Shown one piece after another: positions 11,701 through 23,441 of a stretch of 64,000 nucleotides of DNA. The notes under the pieces are model-generated. The model saw nothing but the letters and a program-made list of their open reading frames with translations. It had not been told where the DNA came from and did no database searches. The first letter of the stretch is position 1; every line of letters starts with the position of its first letter. The position numbers and the translations under genes are program-made. Source of the stretch: Yamagishiella unicocca (taxonomy: Eukaryota; Chlorophyta; Chlorophyceae; Chlamydomonadales; Volvocaceae). The DNA lies in the NCBI GenBank assembly GCA_003116995.1, contig BDSL01000070.1, positions 496,001 through 560,000 on the forward strand, given 5' to 3'.

Positions 11701-13356
11701 ACCTTCCGGGGGCTTCACTGCCTTCCTGCCTGCCTCCCTGCCTGCCCCACGGGTGTCTCCCCCGCCTGCTCACACACCCCTCCTCCCGCTCACCTCCCCC
11801 CCCTGCTCACACACAACCCGCGCACATCCCCTTGCTCCTTCCCTTCCCCCCCCTGCTCACCCGCCTGGCAGCCGAAGCGGCCCCATGAGGGGAACTCCCA
11901 GGGCCACTCGCAGTTGCCGTCACCGCACACCGGGTCCTTCCAGATGGGCAGCAGCACCTGAGGGCGGGGGAGGGGAGGGAGGGCGGGGGGGGGGCAGGGG
12001 AGGGCGGGGGGGGGGAAGCGGGGGAGGGGAGGGCGGGGGAGGGGCCTCGGAAGCGGGGGAGGGGCTTCGGACGGAAGGAAGGATGATCCATCACCGACAG
12101 GGGCTGCGAGGCAGCTTGCCTTGTCACGTGTCGTACGTCACGGGCCCCCCCCCTCACCTTCTGCCCCAGGTACTCCCCCCTTCCTCACCTTCTGCCCCAG
12201 GTACTCCCCTCCCCCCCTCACCTTCTGCCCCAGGTACTCCCCCCCTCCCTCACCTTCTGCCCCAGGTACTCCCCCCCCCTCACCTTCTGCCCCAGGTACT
12301 CCCCCCCCTCACCTTCTGCCCCAGGTACTCCCCTCCCCCCCTCACCTTCTGCCCCAGGTACTCGAGCACTTCATCCTCGTTGCGGAACGTCATTGTGGTG
12401 GAACCGTCATCCGGCATGAAGGCTTTCTTCAGCGTCTCAACCACCTCACCGGACTTGTAGGCGCTGGCCTGCGGGGGTAGGGTGGTTGGGTTTCGGAGCA
12501 TCTTGGTGGCGAGGAGTTCAATGCGACGCAATCCTACCGTACCCATACCCGCGCTGCAAGCAGGACACCGCACCCAGCATCGTGACAGGAACACGTCGCA
12601 TCTACCGCCCGGCGAGTAACTTGTGGCAGGTGGCGAAAGGTGAAGTTGTCATTGGGCGGGCACCTAGCTAGGGATGCTAACTGCAGGGCTGTGTGGGAGC
12701 TGCGCCACCTCATCGATAATGGATGTCATTTAAGGCAGGTGCAGATGCCTTGGGGAGAGAGCGTGAAGGGCGGTGGAGCGTGTGATGGAGGTGTGGGGGT
12801 GGAGGGGTGGGTCCGGACCCGAGGACAGCAACCGGGGAGAAACCAACGGGGGAGAACAACGCGGAGCTATTGCCCGTCGCCGCCATCCCGGCCTGCATTA
12901 CCTGAAGGTATAATACCACCATGTACGCCGCTACGAATAATGAGTACCAGGCCACGTGCCTGTACTTGCGTGACATCTCCACCGCGGCCTTGAGGGAGCA
13001 GGGCACGGGGACTTCAGCAAGGACATGAAGGACACAGTAAAAAAAAGCAGTCATCAAATCCCAGAATGTACTCACCGCCACTTTCTGCTGCACTGCTTTA
13101 GCCACTTCCTCATTCGTCGGTGGCTTCTCCGGCGGGAGGCCACCTCCTCGCGGCTGGCGCATTCCATCCTCATACTGTCCTAATACAACACTGCCACGGC
13201 GCCCGTGCCGACCTTCATCAAATTCCATTTCGCCTTGCCCTGCAAGGCGCATGTCCGTGACGTTGTCGGCAGCATTCACGTATGAGCCCTATACATTATC
13301 ATGGGGGACTTCATCGCTGTGACAATGAACTATAAAGACTCACGCTCTGCTGCCAT
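8720..13356 (-). CDS. Polycystin-like protein, N-terminal/extracellular part only
   Basis: Eight exons join in frame on the minus strand: 13356-13344, 13239-12902, 12468-12346, 11957-11861, 11066-10904, 10274-10217, 9814-9605 and 8893-8720 (stop TGA), 391 residues. An acidic and polar N-terminus leads to a membrane segment (WYSLFVAAYMVVLYLQ). A Cys-rich extracellular region follows with CGDGNCEWPWEFPSWGRFGC, then ADCGQNTNTT, and later a predicted beta-rich stretch (VIDGKWYVIVKGDYAGRVSG). I recall the CxDGxCExPxEFPxWGRFGCxADCG signature from algal polycystin-type (PKD2-like) proteins; that attribution is from memory. The remaining five membrane helices and pore of a channel are absent downstream, so this is a truncated gene, a single-pass relative, or one whose last exons I cannot see. 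The 13-nt first exon is inferred; acceptors at 13288 and exons near 14.0-14.3 kb are alternatives. Confidence 0.55.
10690..10945 (-). repeat. Splice-donor-spanning minisatellite (about 55 bp x 5)
   Basis: On the minus strand each copy carries the last coding bases of the 11066-10904 exon (GCGGACCTGTGCTG), its donor GTGAGC and about 30 bp of intron. The real exon end at 10904 is the first copy; four more follow inside the intron with homogeneous sequence. Confidence 0.85.
11080..11285 (+). repeat. 32- to 36-bp minisatellite
   Basis: Unit starts GGTGAAAGGAAGACCCG and continues with TGGCGGGGGGTGGGGT, about six copies. It is an expanded fragment of the 65-bp intronic family that follows immediately at 11281. 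Confidence 0.85.
11279..11425 (+). repeat. Two copies of the 65-bp intronic family
   Basis: Copies at 11281-11325 and 11356-11425 each contain GGAAAACCGTTT, a purine-rich spacer, GACGTTTCGAG and ATGCA. They are antisense to the polycystin-like gene in whose fourth intron they lie. Confidence 0.75.
12152..12366 (-). repeat. Splice-donor-spanning minisatellite (about 27-32 bp x 7)
   Basis: On the minus strand each unit contains GAGTACCTGGGGCAGAAG, which is the last 18 coding bases of the exon 12468-12346, followed by its donor GTGAGG and a G-rich linker of varying length. The copy at 12341-12363 is the true exon end; six more lie in the intron. Confidence 0.9.
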
Positions 13357-13925
13357 GGACGTCAATTTTGGCTTCCAAACCCCTTATGCGAGTGGTGAGC
13401 AGCCTGTTCGCGTCAGTAGACACAGTTGTATTGTATTGATTATCGTTCTTCAGAAAGTAATTTCAAGGTGACTTCAAGTCGGGTTCCGGCTTACCGGTAG
13501 TACGCGTGCTTTCAAAAATCTGTTTAAGGACTGACGTAAGACCACCTAAAGACATACATATGGAAAATGGTGGCACACCTCTGGAAGGTTTGGAAAAGCC
13601 GTATCCGAAATGTACGGACAGGGGTTCGGTTTTTAAAGCTACAAACTCTTGGAATCCATCCGCGAGAAAGAGCCTGCGGCGCTCCCGGTTGGCGTGGACA
13701 CCAATGCCTCATCCGCCCCCACGCCACCGCCCCCCCGTCAGCAGCTTCGCCCCCAGTATGTCAGCTAGCGGTCAGCGCCACCTAACAGCCACCGCCTCGT
13801 GACTGCGATGGCGGCCCCAGCCCAAGCCAGCCATGACCTTACACACCCGCCCACCCCTCCAGCCCTCCGCGGCCTTGCCAGCAGGATATTCCCACCGCGC
13901 CCCCCTCCCTCCGCCTGGCCGCCTG

Positions 13926-13984
13926 GATGGAAACGTCTGCTCTAAACGGTTTTCCTCGCATCCACGGATCTTCCTCGCAACCCT
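13926..13984 (-). repeat. Copy of the 65-bp intronic family
   Basis: Minus-strand copy: the plus strand reads GGAAACGTCTGCTCTAAACG, then TTTTCCTCGCATCCACGG and CTTCCTCGCAACC. Closely similar to 33718-33784 and 57096-57165. Confidence 0.8.
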
Positions 13985-14640
13985 CCGCCTGGCTGCTTCC
14001 ATTGATCGGTCTGCGGCTTCCGCAAGTGCTGCACCCGCCGACTCCAAGGGGCAGCTCTCGGCCCATGCCCCCTCCTCGCGCGGGTCGCGCCGCTTCCGCT
14101 CTCCCTTGACCACCTCCTCGCCCTTCGTACGCCGTGTCTCCTCCGTCCACCTCCTCCTCCCAGTCCACCTCCTCTTCCCAGTCCACCTCCTCGTCCCATT
14201 CCACGGAACCGGGCAGCCCGCCGCTACCAGCCTTCGCAGAGCGAGCGGGCGGCCACAAGCGGTAACGCACACACAGTCAGTCAAGGTGGAGGTGGAGGTG
14301 GGTGGAGCTCCGGGAGCAGCCCAGCCGCTGGAGGCGCCGCTGCACGGCGAGGTCGCTTCCTGCCGCAGCTGCCACGTGAGGTGCGCCGCCTTGCTGGGTG
14401 GTTAGGAGCAGAAGGCTTTGTAGGGTGGGCGGGTGAAATGTGCGACGGCATGGGCGGCAGCATGGGTGGTGAATTGGGCGGGTTGCCAGCCCGAGGGCGC
14501 CCTATGAGGGTATGTTAACCCATCATCAGAAGCCCCCTCGAGAACCGTGAGCTCTCTCCAACCCTCCAAAACCACCACGTCGCATAGCAGCTAGAATACG
14601 GGCCGTGCTCTCGCCCTCTCCCACCCATCCACTACGTGGT

Positions 14641-15762
14641 TGTTGTAATCGTTACAGTGGGCTCCAGACCTGAAAAGGTAGAGCCATCGGGCGCATCGCC
14701 TGACACTGAAAAAGACAAGGAAAGCTGAGAAAACCGACGGTTCCGAAAGACAAACCACCCAGAGCCTCACAACCGAGAGCCCAGAGGAAACAGCAAGCAC
14801 CAATACACAGGGGGAGGTTGCGCTGATGGCTCCCCTGCACATGGCCACATGCATCCCAAGCAGACCCCCGAATGGAGAGACAGCAGCACGCCTCGGCAAC
14901 ACAATCGGATAACTCCCCCCCCAAGATCCCGAAAACGTCCCACACCCGAAACGGGCCGATGCCCATAGCGAGACGGGAAGAAACAATGGTACTTAATACC
15001 ATCAACCAGTTGAGGTCAACACCAACAGCAGTCTCTAGAAAAAGGCAGACCGGCAACACGCCCGAATGGCTGAGCCGTGGCGCAACCTTCGCCTGCAATA
15101 CGGAAACCACTTCAGTATGCAACGCCAGGTAGCTTTGCAGGACTTGCGTAGGCTGCGTACTGGCACCGGCTGCGGCATGCGCGAGAGACACCAGAGCCGA
15201 CGAAGCTGTGTCGGCGAAAGCTACCAGAGTCCAGAGAAATGCTGAAAGAAGACCACAAAGTACGTGGTGGTTGGGCACTTCCTAATTAAGCACAAAGCGA
15301 CCAACCCGCCCCACCCTCTTTAAGGCTGCAGCCATAAACCGGCGCCCAACTTCCATGGCAATAATAGCAGCCAGGACCACCACATCCCAGACACAGGGCT
15401 GCACGGCTGGGGGTGCCTGCACCAACCAGACCTGCACCAACCAGCAGACCTGTGGCTTCAACCTGCTAATGAGGTTATGCCTCGCTGATTGCAGCAAATC
15501 CTTATGAGGTTTAGGCTCGGGATCGGCAATAGATCGAGCAGGTATTGCTGGTTAGTGTCGATGCCAAGATCACGCTCATCGGTGAAACGATGGCTGCGAA
15601 ATTGCGTCCGGTATCATCGTCGCTATTTCGCCCACGGCGATCAACGCAACAATCGGAACCGTCGGTTTTCTCTGCTTTCCTTGTCTTTTTCAGTGTCAGG
15701 CGATGCGCCCGATGGCTCTACCTTTTAAGGTCTGGAGCCCACTGTAACGATTACTACTACCA
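14641..15762. mobile_element. Element with inverted terminal arms of about 110 bp
   Basis: The arm 14641-14751 is the reverse complement of 15649-15762 at about 95% by eye. Each outer end reads GTAATCGTTACAGTGGGCTC going inward, then CAGACC. The interior of about 900 bp has no recognisable transposase. Similar ends occur singly at 28620-28735, 28915-28945, 52437-52465, 53768-53805, 60485-60515 and 61110-61165. It may be a non-autonomous DNA transposon or two retroelement tails placed back to back. Confidence 0.6.
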
Positions 15763-17946
15763 GCGCACATATGATCTTACTTGGCATCGAAGCTGCCTAG
15801 CGCCCTCTGCTCGAGGTCCTTGGTCTGAGCATGCCTGAGCAGCGGCGTCGTCCTCCAGGGCGAATCTGATCTCGAAGATGGCACGCTCGCCGGCTAGCTT
15901 CGCAGCTTCTCCTCCTTAAGCTTACTCCCCAAAGTTGCCTTTTAACACCCTGCCACTGCTGCTGCAGCGGTGCGTTGCGCTGCTCCCGCAGTCCTGTTCC
16001 AGCCCTAGACATGGCTGGGCTGGACCTAAGGGACTTTTCTCTCTCCTAACAAGCACCTGGGCTGGATTGGCCCTGTCATAGCTGAGCTTGTCCGCCCCCG
16101 TCATAGTTGGGCTGCCCCCCTCACGGCAGTAGTCGTGGTGAGAAGCTGTCTCAGTCATCACATGGCAGCCTTCGCACCCCTGGCAGCAGACGGCGCATAC
16201 CGGCCTGCGCACCCTTCAGTCGTCGGCTTCCCGGCCCACATCACAGTGAGTGACATGATGGCAGGTGGCTGGGCATGACTATCCTGCCCGTGTGTAACCG
16301 AACCCAGTGGTAACCGACCGTACGAATGGGCCGTCAGCATGGTCTTGGATATAGACTTACAATACGATCTAATCAGAAATAGCATTGCTGCGCCAGGGAC
16401 CGGCCGCACAGCAAGTGCAAACGTACCCAGACCAGAAAACATACATGTGTCCCCCTCGCGTACACCCTTTAGGGTTAGCTAACCGGCATCAAAATACGAC
16501 AACACTTCTTACTCTCGGCCAAGGTTTGTATGACCACATGACTCGTGCCTGACACGCTTCCTAAGCAGCTATGTAGTTAGCGGTGGCTGCTTAGCGGATG
16601 TATGATGTCACATATGCAACATGCCGAAATCATCTACCTGCGGCAATCCAGTTCCTAAAACTGTGCACGCATGCATGGAGCGCGGGGAAGAACACCTTGC
16701 TTCATGATAGCACCACCACTTGATGGCACATGCATGCATACGCTACCACCATACGCATACCTAACAAGTCCGAGGTAAACACCACCTACATGTATCATGA
16801 ATCACACAGCGGCCACATTACACCTAAGATCTCCTCATCTACCGCCCCACATCATGAGGTCCCACGTCATAAGGCCCCACGTGTGAGAGACACAACCCGC
16901 GGGGAGACGGTCACCTTAAATTTGACAGGTCCCATCACATGGGTCCCACCTGCAAACCACTGACAACTCCGTTTCACGACATCACTGTCAAAAGGAAATA
17001 CTAAAATCACTACGAAGATGGCTTAAAACCATCAACCTTATTTATTGGCAAAAAAACAGAAAAGGAAGCAGACATGCATGTTCAGCACATTTTGGCACGA
17101 AGTGAACGGGGCCATATACTTGGCAAACATCGCTGTCAATGGCTAAGGAACAAACTGCATCCGTTGTCATTTCTTTCTTGGGGCTCCTTAAACAGTGCGT
17201 AACCGACAACCGCTGTGTTGCAAGCAAATATAATGACAACGATACCCCAATGTGCATGTTGGCACATGTGGAATTATGCGTAGAGGCGAAAATACGAAAA
17301 ATATTTTAACCTGCAAAACCCGTTAAAGGGAAATCGCTTGCGTTTGAAGCGCCAGAGCGAGTAGTGGATACGCCGCCTTTGTGGATAGAAGGGGCGGTAC
17401 GTAGGGAGGGCGGTCCAGTAGGGCGGGGCTTAGCTGGCTGGTAGGGCTTGTGGCAATGAAGGTGATGCAAACGCGTTTATACAGGAAAACGCCGCTTTAA
17501 TGGGCAACGAAGCGACTAATACCAACTGTTCCGCTAGTATGTGCGTGCAACTGTGGTTATCATTCACTTGCAACGTGTACATGTACACATGACGGATACG
17601 AAGTTATCCAGAGTATGATCCCTATGGCTCCCAAAAGCAATGGAGACATATCGTGTGCGCATCCTTGGGGCAAACTGCGCAGACAGCGCGCGCGGGCGGC
17701 ACTTGCCCGGCAGGTGCTTATGAAGGGCGTGGCTCTTAGCCAGCCAACACAATACAGGCACGTGCGTACGTGGATGCGGAGACCTCTCGCCGGTCTTTCC
17801 AATGATGCACATGCACTGGGCGAGTGTCAAGGACGGTATGCCCCCAACTAACTCACTTGGGCGCTTCTGTGTAGGTAAGCGACTGTCCGTCCTAACACAT
17901 AGATGCGTGCGTGCACGCTGAACATCATGATCACCTCACCTGCTGT

Positions 17947-20900
17947 CTACATAGTAAACGCGGCTGGGCACGATGCGCCAAAGGCGTTTTGCCATACTTG
18001 CTCCTTGCATCGGTTGGAGGATACTAACGTGCGAAATGCGCCCTTATTAATGTCCACGCACGCCCAGTCCAGCAGGCCGTCGCCATCACAGTCAACATTT
18101 TTGAAACTATCGCCTCCATTTGAGCACCAGGTGCTGCTCGGTTTCTCACAGCCTGTATAGGCACGTGCAGCAAAGGGAGTGGATCAGCAGGTGCGTGAGT
18201 ACTCATAAAGGGGAAAACGTCTGTGTGCGTATAATCGGTCGTCAGCGCGCGATGTGTAACTCCCATGCCGCGAACTGCCAAGGTACAGGCTACAGCTATC
18301 TATAGCTACTTCAAGCATAATTGCATGAGCCCCATGTGAATGGGTGGGCGATGCACACCTTCACGCTCCTACCTGCGAGCGCACCGACAACGGAATCCAT
18401 TATTCGCTTCTGCGTCTTGAACAAAAGTGTTTCGTGTTGATGAGCATACTACCTTCAGCGTTCCTGACGTAAGCGACGTGTTTTTATTCACATACAAACG
18501 CTCGCCTCCTTCCTTTCTCATACCTTCGTTTCCCCATAATCACGCACGCAAACGTGCGCACAAACACTCACCGAACACGGGTGGGCAGGAAGATAACTCG
18601 GCGTTCGGCCACACCTCCCGGCAGCTGCTGGACGACAACACGGTTCCCCGCGCGCCAGAGCTCGTGTCGACACACGCCCAGTCGAGGAGGCCGTCGCCAT
18701 CACAGTCGACGTTCTTGATCGTAGGGTTCGAGCCGGCTTCTTGCAAACACCAGTCGGTCGACTTCGTGCAGCCTATTTTTAACACAAAGAAATAAGGAAG
18801 ACATATACCAATCAGGTGCTGCGTGCGTGCCGGCATGTGCGCGTGGCCTGCGTCCATGTCTGTGCAGATAGTGCACGCACGCAGTCGCCCGACAGCCAGC
18901 AGCCGAGTGCTGGCTCGCGGTAGCCGGCATCCGTTGGTTGATCGGCACTGGTTAGGAAACGAAGGAGTAGTCTATCTACACATGGATTCGGTGATCAGCG
19001 GCCGTACGACCATCGCACCGCCACCGTGCCGCCAACAGAACACTGAAGGTATGGACATATGACGGAGCGGATCGTCAACTGCCCCGCCCATCGATACCCG
19101 CCCCCACCTGTTGAGATCTCAAACTTGTACCTCCGCATATCGCCGCAAGCAGTGACGGGCATGTATGGTGACACCGTGTGCTTAGTGGACATCCGCGCGT
19201 TCAGGCACCGACCTGGCTGACGTCCTAGCTGGATGATGTACCGGCTGCCCCTACAACGTTTTTGATGATCAATCAATGATTCCGATTTCGCCAAGACAGC
19301 AGTATGCAGCAGTGTCCTCACATACATCATTGAATACATACGTACCGTGCGGCAGAGCAAACACTTACTGTGATCCAGATTGTTCCAGCTTGAAGATCTG
19401 ATTCTCATCGTCGCTGTCGCAAATCGAAGCACCGATAAAGGTCAGGGCAGCGGCGCCCTTTTGGTCACTTGGATCATCCCACGATGTCCAACACGTATAG
19501 TTCGTTGCTAGGCTCCTGATGCGATAGAAACCTCCACCTGCGCGCGTCCAAGGAATGTGGGTTGGACACGGCATGCACTGCACTCACACAGCATGCATTA
19601 TATGCCTCATGCACTCGCACAAGTCAACTATGCCGTATGCAACAAACGTATGGATACTGATTGAATTGGAAAACAGCAGAAATTGTACATGCACGTGTTC
19701 GTTCAGATTTTTTAAATTCGCTTTCTCACAATTACACGTACGCGCACATTGGAGCGCGTCGTTTCGTTTCTGTGGCTATTATTTATAGGGTAACTGCGTG
19801 GTCAGGTCGCCTGGGACAACGTGCCCACCGAATACCCAATTAACAGCGGTTGACTGCGTTGTCCGCAGCACAGCCTCAATTAGATGAACATGGTTGACTG
19901 CTCACATCAGCAAGCACGTAGCGTACAGCCGAATAATATCATAAATGGCGTATTATACACGTCAGGCTGTCGACACAGCCGAGTCGATACGTACGTCTTG
20001 ATGAATTCACCGTGTTGGAGACGGCTGTGTCGAACACGACACGGCCGGATGATACCTATGTGTAGGACACGGATCAGACTGGCACGCTAGGGCTGGTAGC
20101 TAGCTATAGCCTAGCTAGGGCACACGGGTACGTTTGATACGACTTCACAAGCGGGCAGTGGTGATAGACACGTACGGGCAAAATTGACATCTTGTCGTTA
20201 TGAGTGTTATTGTGGTGTCAAGGAACCGCAACTGATATCGATCATGGCAGATTCTCATGTAACGTAAAGTCCTTATCTATCCACCTTTGGTGCGTGGCAA
20301 TCAGCAGCATAACACACAACAGCAGCAGGACTACTGCTGTTCGTTCGTTCAGTTGTTCGTCGGCACAGCTGCTGCCGTGTGCACCGCCGTGTCCAGACCA
20401 TTTCATTTGCCATAGGATGGTAAGACAATGCCGCATCAAAGACCTGCTAGAAGGTGGTGAGAAAAGCAGCGATGCCAAACCAACGTTACAGCGCTCCCTG
20501 ACGCTGCCCCCAAACCGCCAGCGCGCAGCTGTAAGCTCCCTTTGCGTATACTAGTATACGGCAGCGAGCTTGAAGCGCGGTTCGAATGGATGCGCATATG
20601 ACCTAGGTTGGATTCTACCCGGGGGGGGGTCTATCTGCCGGGGGCCCTGGCTGGTATGGGTAGAGCAGCATGGATCGATCGCACGAATGCCAGTGAGCCA
20701 CGTCAGCTGTACAGCACCACGTTAGTTGGCGTGACAGCGGCTCTTCAGCTGTGTCCATATCCACCTGATACCCACCTAAAGGCCAGCGGATCCAGAAGGC
20801 GCTGGCACATGTATAGGGGCCGTTGAGGTAGGGAGAATCTGAGTAAACAAACAACTGACTGATCCCTAGTAGCCTCAGATCTGAGAGCTACGCGCCGGAC

Positions 20901-22669
20901 GGTATAAATCCAAGACGGGAACCGTCTTCTTCGTGAAGCAGATGACCGTGTATGTTATTTTCGGTTTAGTATGCGTGGGTGGAAGGGCGTATGGAGGATG
21001 GCTTTCGGGTGGCTTTCGGGTCGTCTGCTGGCTGCTAGTGCTGTCATCTCGTATGGTGCGGTGATTTCTGGGTCTTCCCCCTTGGGTTTGGTTCGGCTTG
21101 CCTCTGTTGAGTCCAGGACATGCGGTGGCCCCCATTCTTGTCCTGGGTAAATCGGGCTTGAGGTCACGTAAGCATTTGATTTGTTGCGTTGCGAGGTATG
21201 TAAGGTAACTTAGATACCGGTCCCAAGCCTGTATCGTGAGGCGCCGTACCAGCGTAGCGCATTCAGGCGGTTTTCTCAGCTGGCGCTCTCTTTCATCGCC
21301 CCCCATCTGCTACCATACTTTTATAGCCAACCCAATGTGGTACCATGGACATGCTGCTATTCCTCTTGCGTTGTAGGGCAGTGTGAGTTGCGCTCGTCCG
21401 GCCCACCTGCGCTAAGAAACGCTTGTTAGGGGTATCCATTGTTTTGCATCTGCCAGACGGCGACCCGTCCGTTCGCGGCTGCTGTTTCCCGGACATTTTG
21501 CGCTCTGGCCCCCTTGTAATACTCGCATTCTTTTCGGCCCGTGTCCTCGTGTTTGGCTGCCTTCGGCTTTTGCCCCTTCCCGGCCGGTGAGGGCGGGCTC
21601 TTTTGCCCAGTGATCTGTGTCGTGGTCTGGCCCATCGGGCCCGCCTGGTTGCGCTTCCGCGCTTGTAGCCGTTCTGGCTCCCTTGTAATACTCGCATCCT
21701 GCCTAACCACGCCAGTTTCGGCCGAAGTACAGATTATTATTATTATTGTTACCTGAGGTTGGATTGCAGGTTTTCATCATGGAAACGGCCCATGATGAAA
21801 ACCGCACGCATGAGCCAGCAGGTCAGCCTCCCCCGACCCGATATTATGACATTATGAATTTGTTTTGCGACAATTATTACGATGTTCCCTCCTGTCCACC
21901 CTATATATATGGATGGGATGCGTTTTGGACAAAGGTTGTGCGACGGCACCGAGGGGCACGTTGAGCGCAGCTCCTCCCTGCTCCTCCGCAGTGGTAGAAG
22001 TACTCTTATCGTAAGGCTTGGATTGCTTGGGCAGAGGTAGGGTTTCGGGTTGCCATTAAAGGAGCCATACGTGCTACGTCGTCGCGGTTTTCGGCGCAGT
22101 TCGTAAGCGTTTTACGAAGCGAACGGTTCACGCAGCCTGTTTTCCTTTCGAATACAGAATCCCTATACACATAGAGCCATATGCAGTGGCGGGCCGGCGT
22201 GGGCACGCGCAGAATGCACCTACCGGTACCGGTACCGCCTGGGACACGATCGCAGGAAAGGGTGACGACATGGTGACGGACAAAGCTAAAAGACCTTTCA
22301 GGGCCATCCTATATTGTGCGGCTTGTATCCATGCGGCCAGCCGCACGTTTGCTTACCGTTATCCTCCGCGATGAACTTCTGCGACGACGCACTTGCGTTG
22401 CAGGCGCGCTGCTCCAGCAAGCCGTCAGATAGGTCAAGGCACTTGTCCAAATAAGTGCGTATCGCTGGCATGGTTCACGTAAAGGGGGGCAGCGATGTCA
22501 TTACAAAAGGAGTGTATCTGTGTATGTAAACGCCAAAAGCGATACTGCAAATAGCAGACACGAGCGGATGCTTGAAACGACACTTACTCAGCTCGGCAAG
22601 AGACGATTGTAGCAGGGCACATACAATCAGCAGCAGCCTCTTGACGACCCACTGCTGCGTGGCGAACAT
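17947..22669 (-). CDS. Secreted beta-trefoil (ricin-B-like) protein with two Cys-rich modules
   Basis: Six exons join with every phase matching: 22669-22588, 22464-22357, 19537-19369, 19250-19108, 18772-18572 and 18152-17947 (stop TAG), 302 residues. Residues 1-25 form a clear signal peptide (MFATQQWVVKRLLLIVCALL). Residues 28 to about 165 contain three QxF/C-type repeats typical of a beta-trefoil: YLDKCLDLSDGLLEQRAC, then ICDSDDENQIFKLEQ, then GRCLNA with a later KFEIS. Exons 5 and 6 are paralogous phase 1-1 modules, each with a WC pair, NVDCDGDGLLDWACVD and a C-terminal SCP motif. The DCDGDG loop looks Ca2+-binding. A wall or extracellular lectin-type role is an inference from these features; I do not recognise the family. 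The second intron (19,538-22,356) is unusually long and contains repeated sequence. Confidence 0.8.
21480..21720 (+). repeat. Direct repeat inside the long lectin-gene intron
   Basis: CCCTTGTAATACTCGCAT occurs at about 21500 and again at about 21680, part of a longer diverged direct repeat. It lies in the second intron of the secreted protein gene. Confidence 0.5.
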
Positions 22670-23441
22670 TTCAAAACGTTACCAAATGCCCTTCTTTGTA
22701 GATAGTATACTGGTATTTGTTGCAAGCGTGTCGTTGGTGTTGCTTAGGCGGCTAGACGTAAGTGCCCGCCAAAAATGCACTCGGTCCAGGGAAGCACAGC
22801 GATGACTTGCTGCAATGCAGCTATGCAGGACTGTAGTGCCCCAGTCATGGCTGGGCTATTGTGTCTCAGTAATATAATATTGCTTCCAAAATAAGGTCCT
22901 TTTGGCGTTCGCATGACGACGAAATGCGCTGGCTTCTCATATAGGTGAGCTATTGTTGGGGGAGGGACCCCAATCACCCCTGGCCCGGGACCCCCCACAA
23001 AACGTACCCTCGTGTACCTTTTTTTAAAGGTTATTTGTATGCGCTCAGTTGGCGTCGCTGCTGGCATGTATGGAGGTCAACCTGGAAGCGCACGCCCGCG
23101 GATTTGCACGACACAACCCGACACTATACGATTCCACTTGCCATATCCTAGACCTTCTTATATTTATTGTATATATATAGCCACCCCACATAGACGGAAT
23201 CCGCTTGGGTCGCGAGTCGAAATGTCAACTCAATTGGTAGCAAGTCACCTCGGTAACAGTGCCTGGGCAAAGCTCTGGAATAATATGTATACACGTGTAC
23301 ATATAAAGCTGGTGCATCACCTCGGTCGATCCGTTTGAAGTGCAAATGGACAGCCTCGACGCGACAGGCATATATCCAAGTAGTTTCCTCAAACGACACT
23401 TAGGCGTTCCTCAATGGTGTAAAAACATATCAGCAAACGCT
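22670..23441. other. Upstream region of the secreted-protein gene
   Basis: No convincing gene is seen. The region should hold the promoter of the minus-strand secreted-protein gene starting at 22669; I see no clear TATA box. Confidence 0.4.

Larger units (their letters stand above)
13357..17946. other. Repeat-containing interval with possible extra exons at 13.8-14.3 kb
   Basis: On the minus strand, 14215-13990 has a coding-like frame with GEEVVKGERKRRDPREEG and then an Ala-rich helix ending ADRSMEAARRR before a GT donor at about 13981. It could be an upstream exon of the polycystin-like gene, because a TAG acceptor at 13288 would accept it in phase. An 18-bp unit encoding DWEEEV in another frame is repeated three times near 14150-14200, which weakens the case. 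The rest holds the inverted repeat described separately; 15,800-17,900 shows no recognisable gene. Confidence 0.35.

Noticed and set aside
13016..13079. Possible 64-bp intron with a GTGAGT donor inside the second exon of the polycystin-like gene
   Set aside because: Its removal would break the frame with the following exon, while reading through keeps it; the acceptor would also be a weak AAG.
14652..15278. 208-residue hydrophobic minus-strand frame within the inverted-arm element
   Set aside because: Its first codon is GTG, its end runs into the terminal arm, and no motif is visible; kept only as part of the element.
22744..23067. 107-residue minus-strand frame with mixed composition
   Set aside because: No splice context, no family resemblance, and it lies in the promoter side of the secreted-protein gene.
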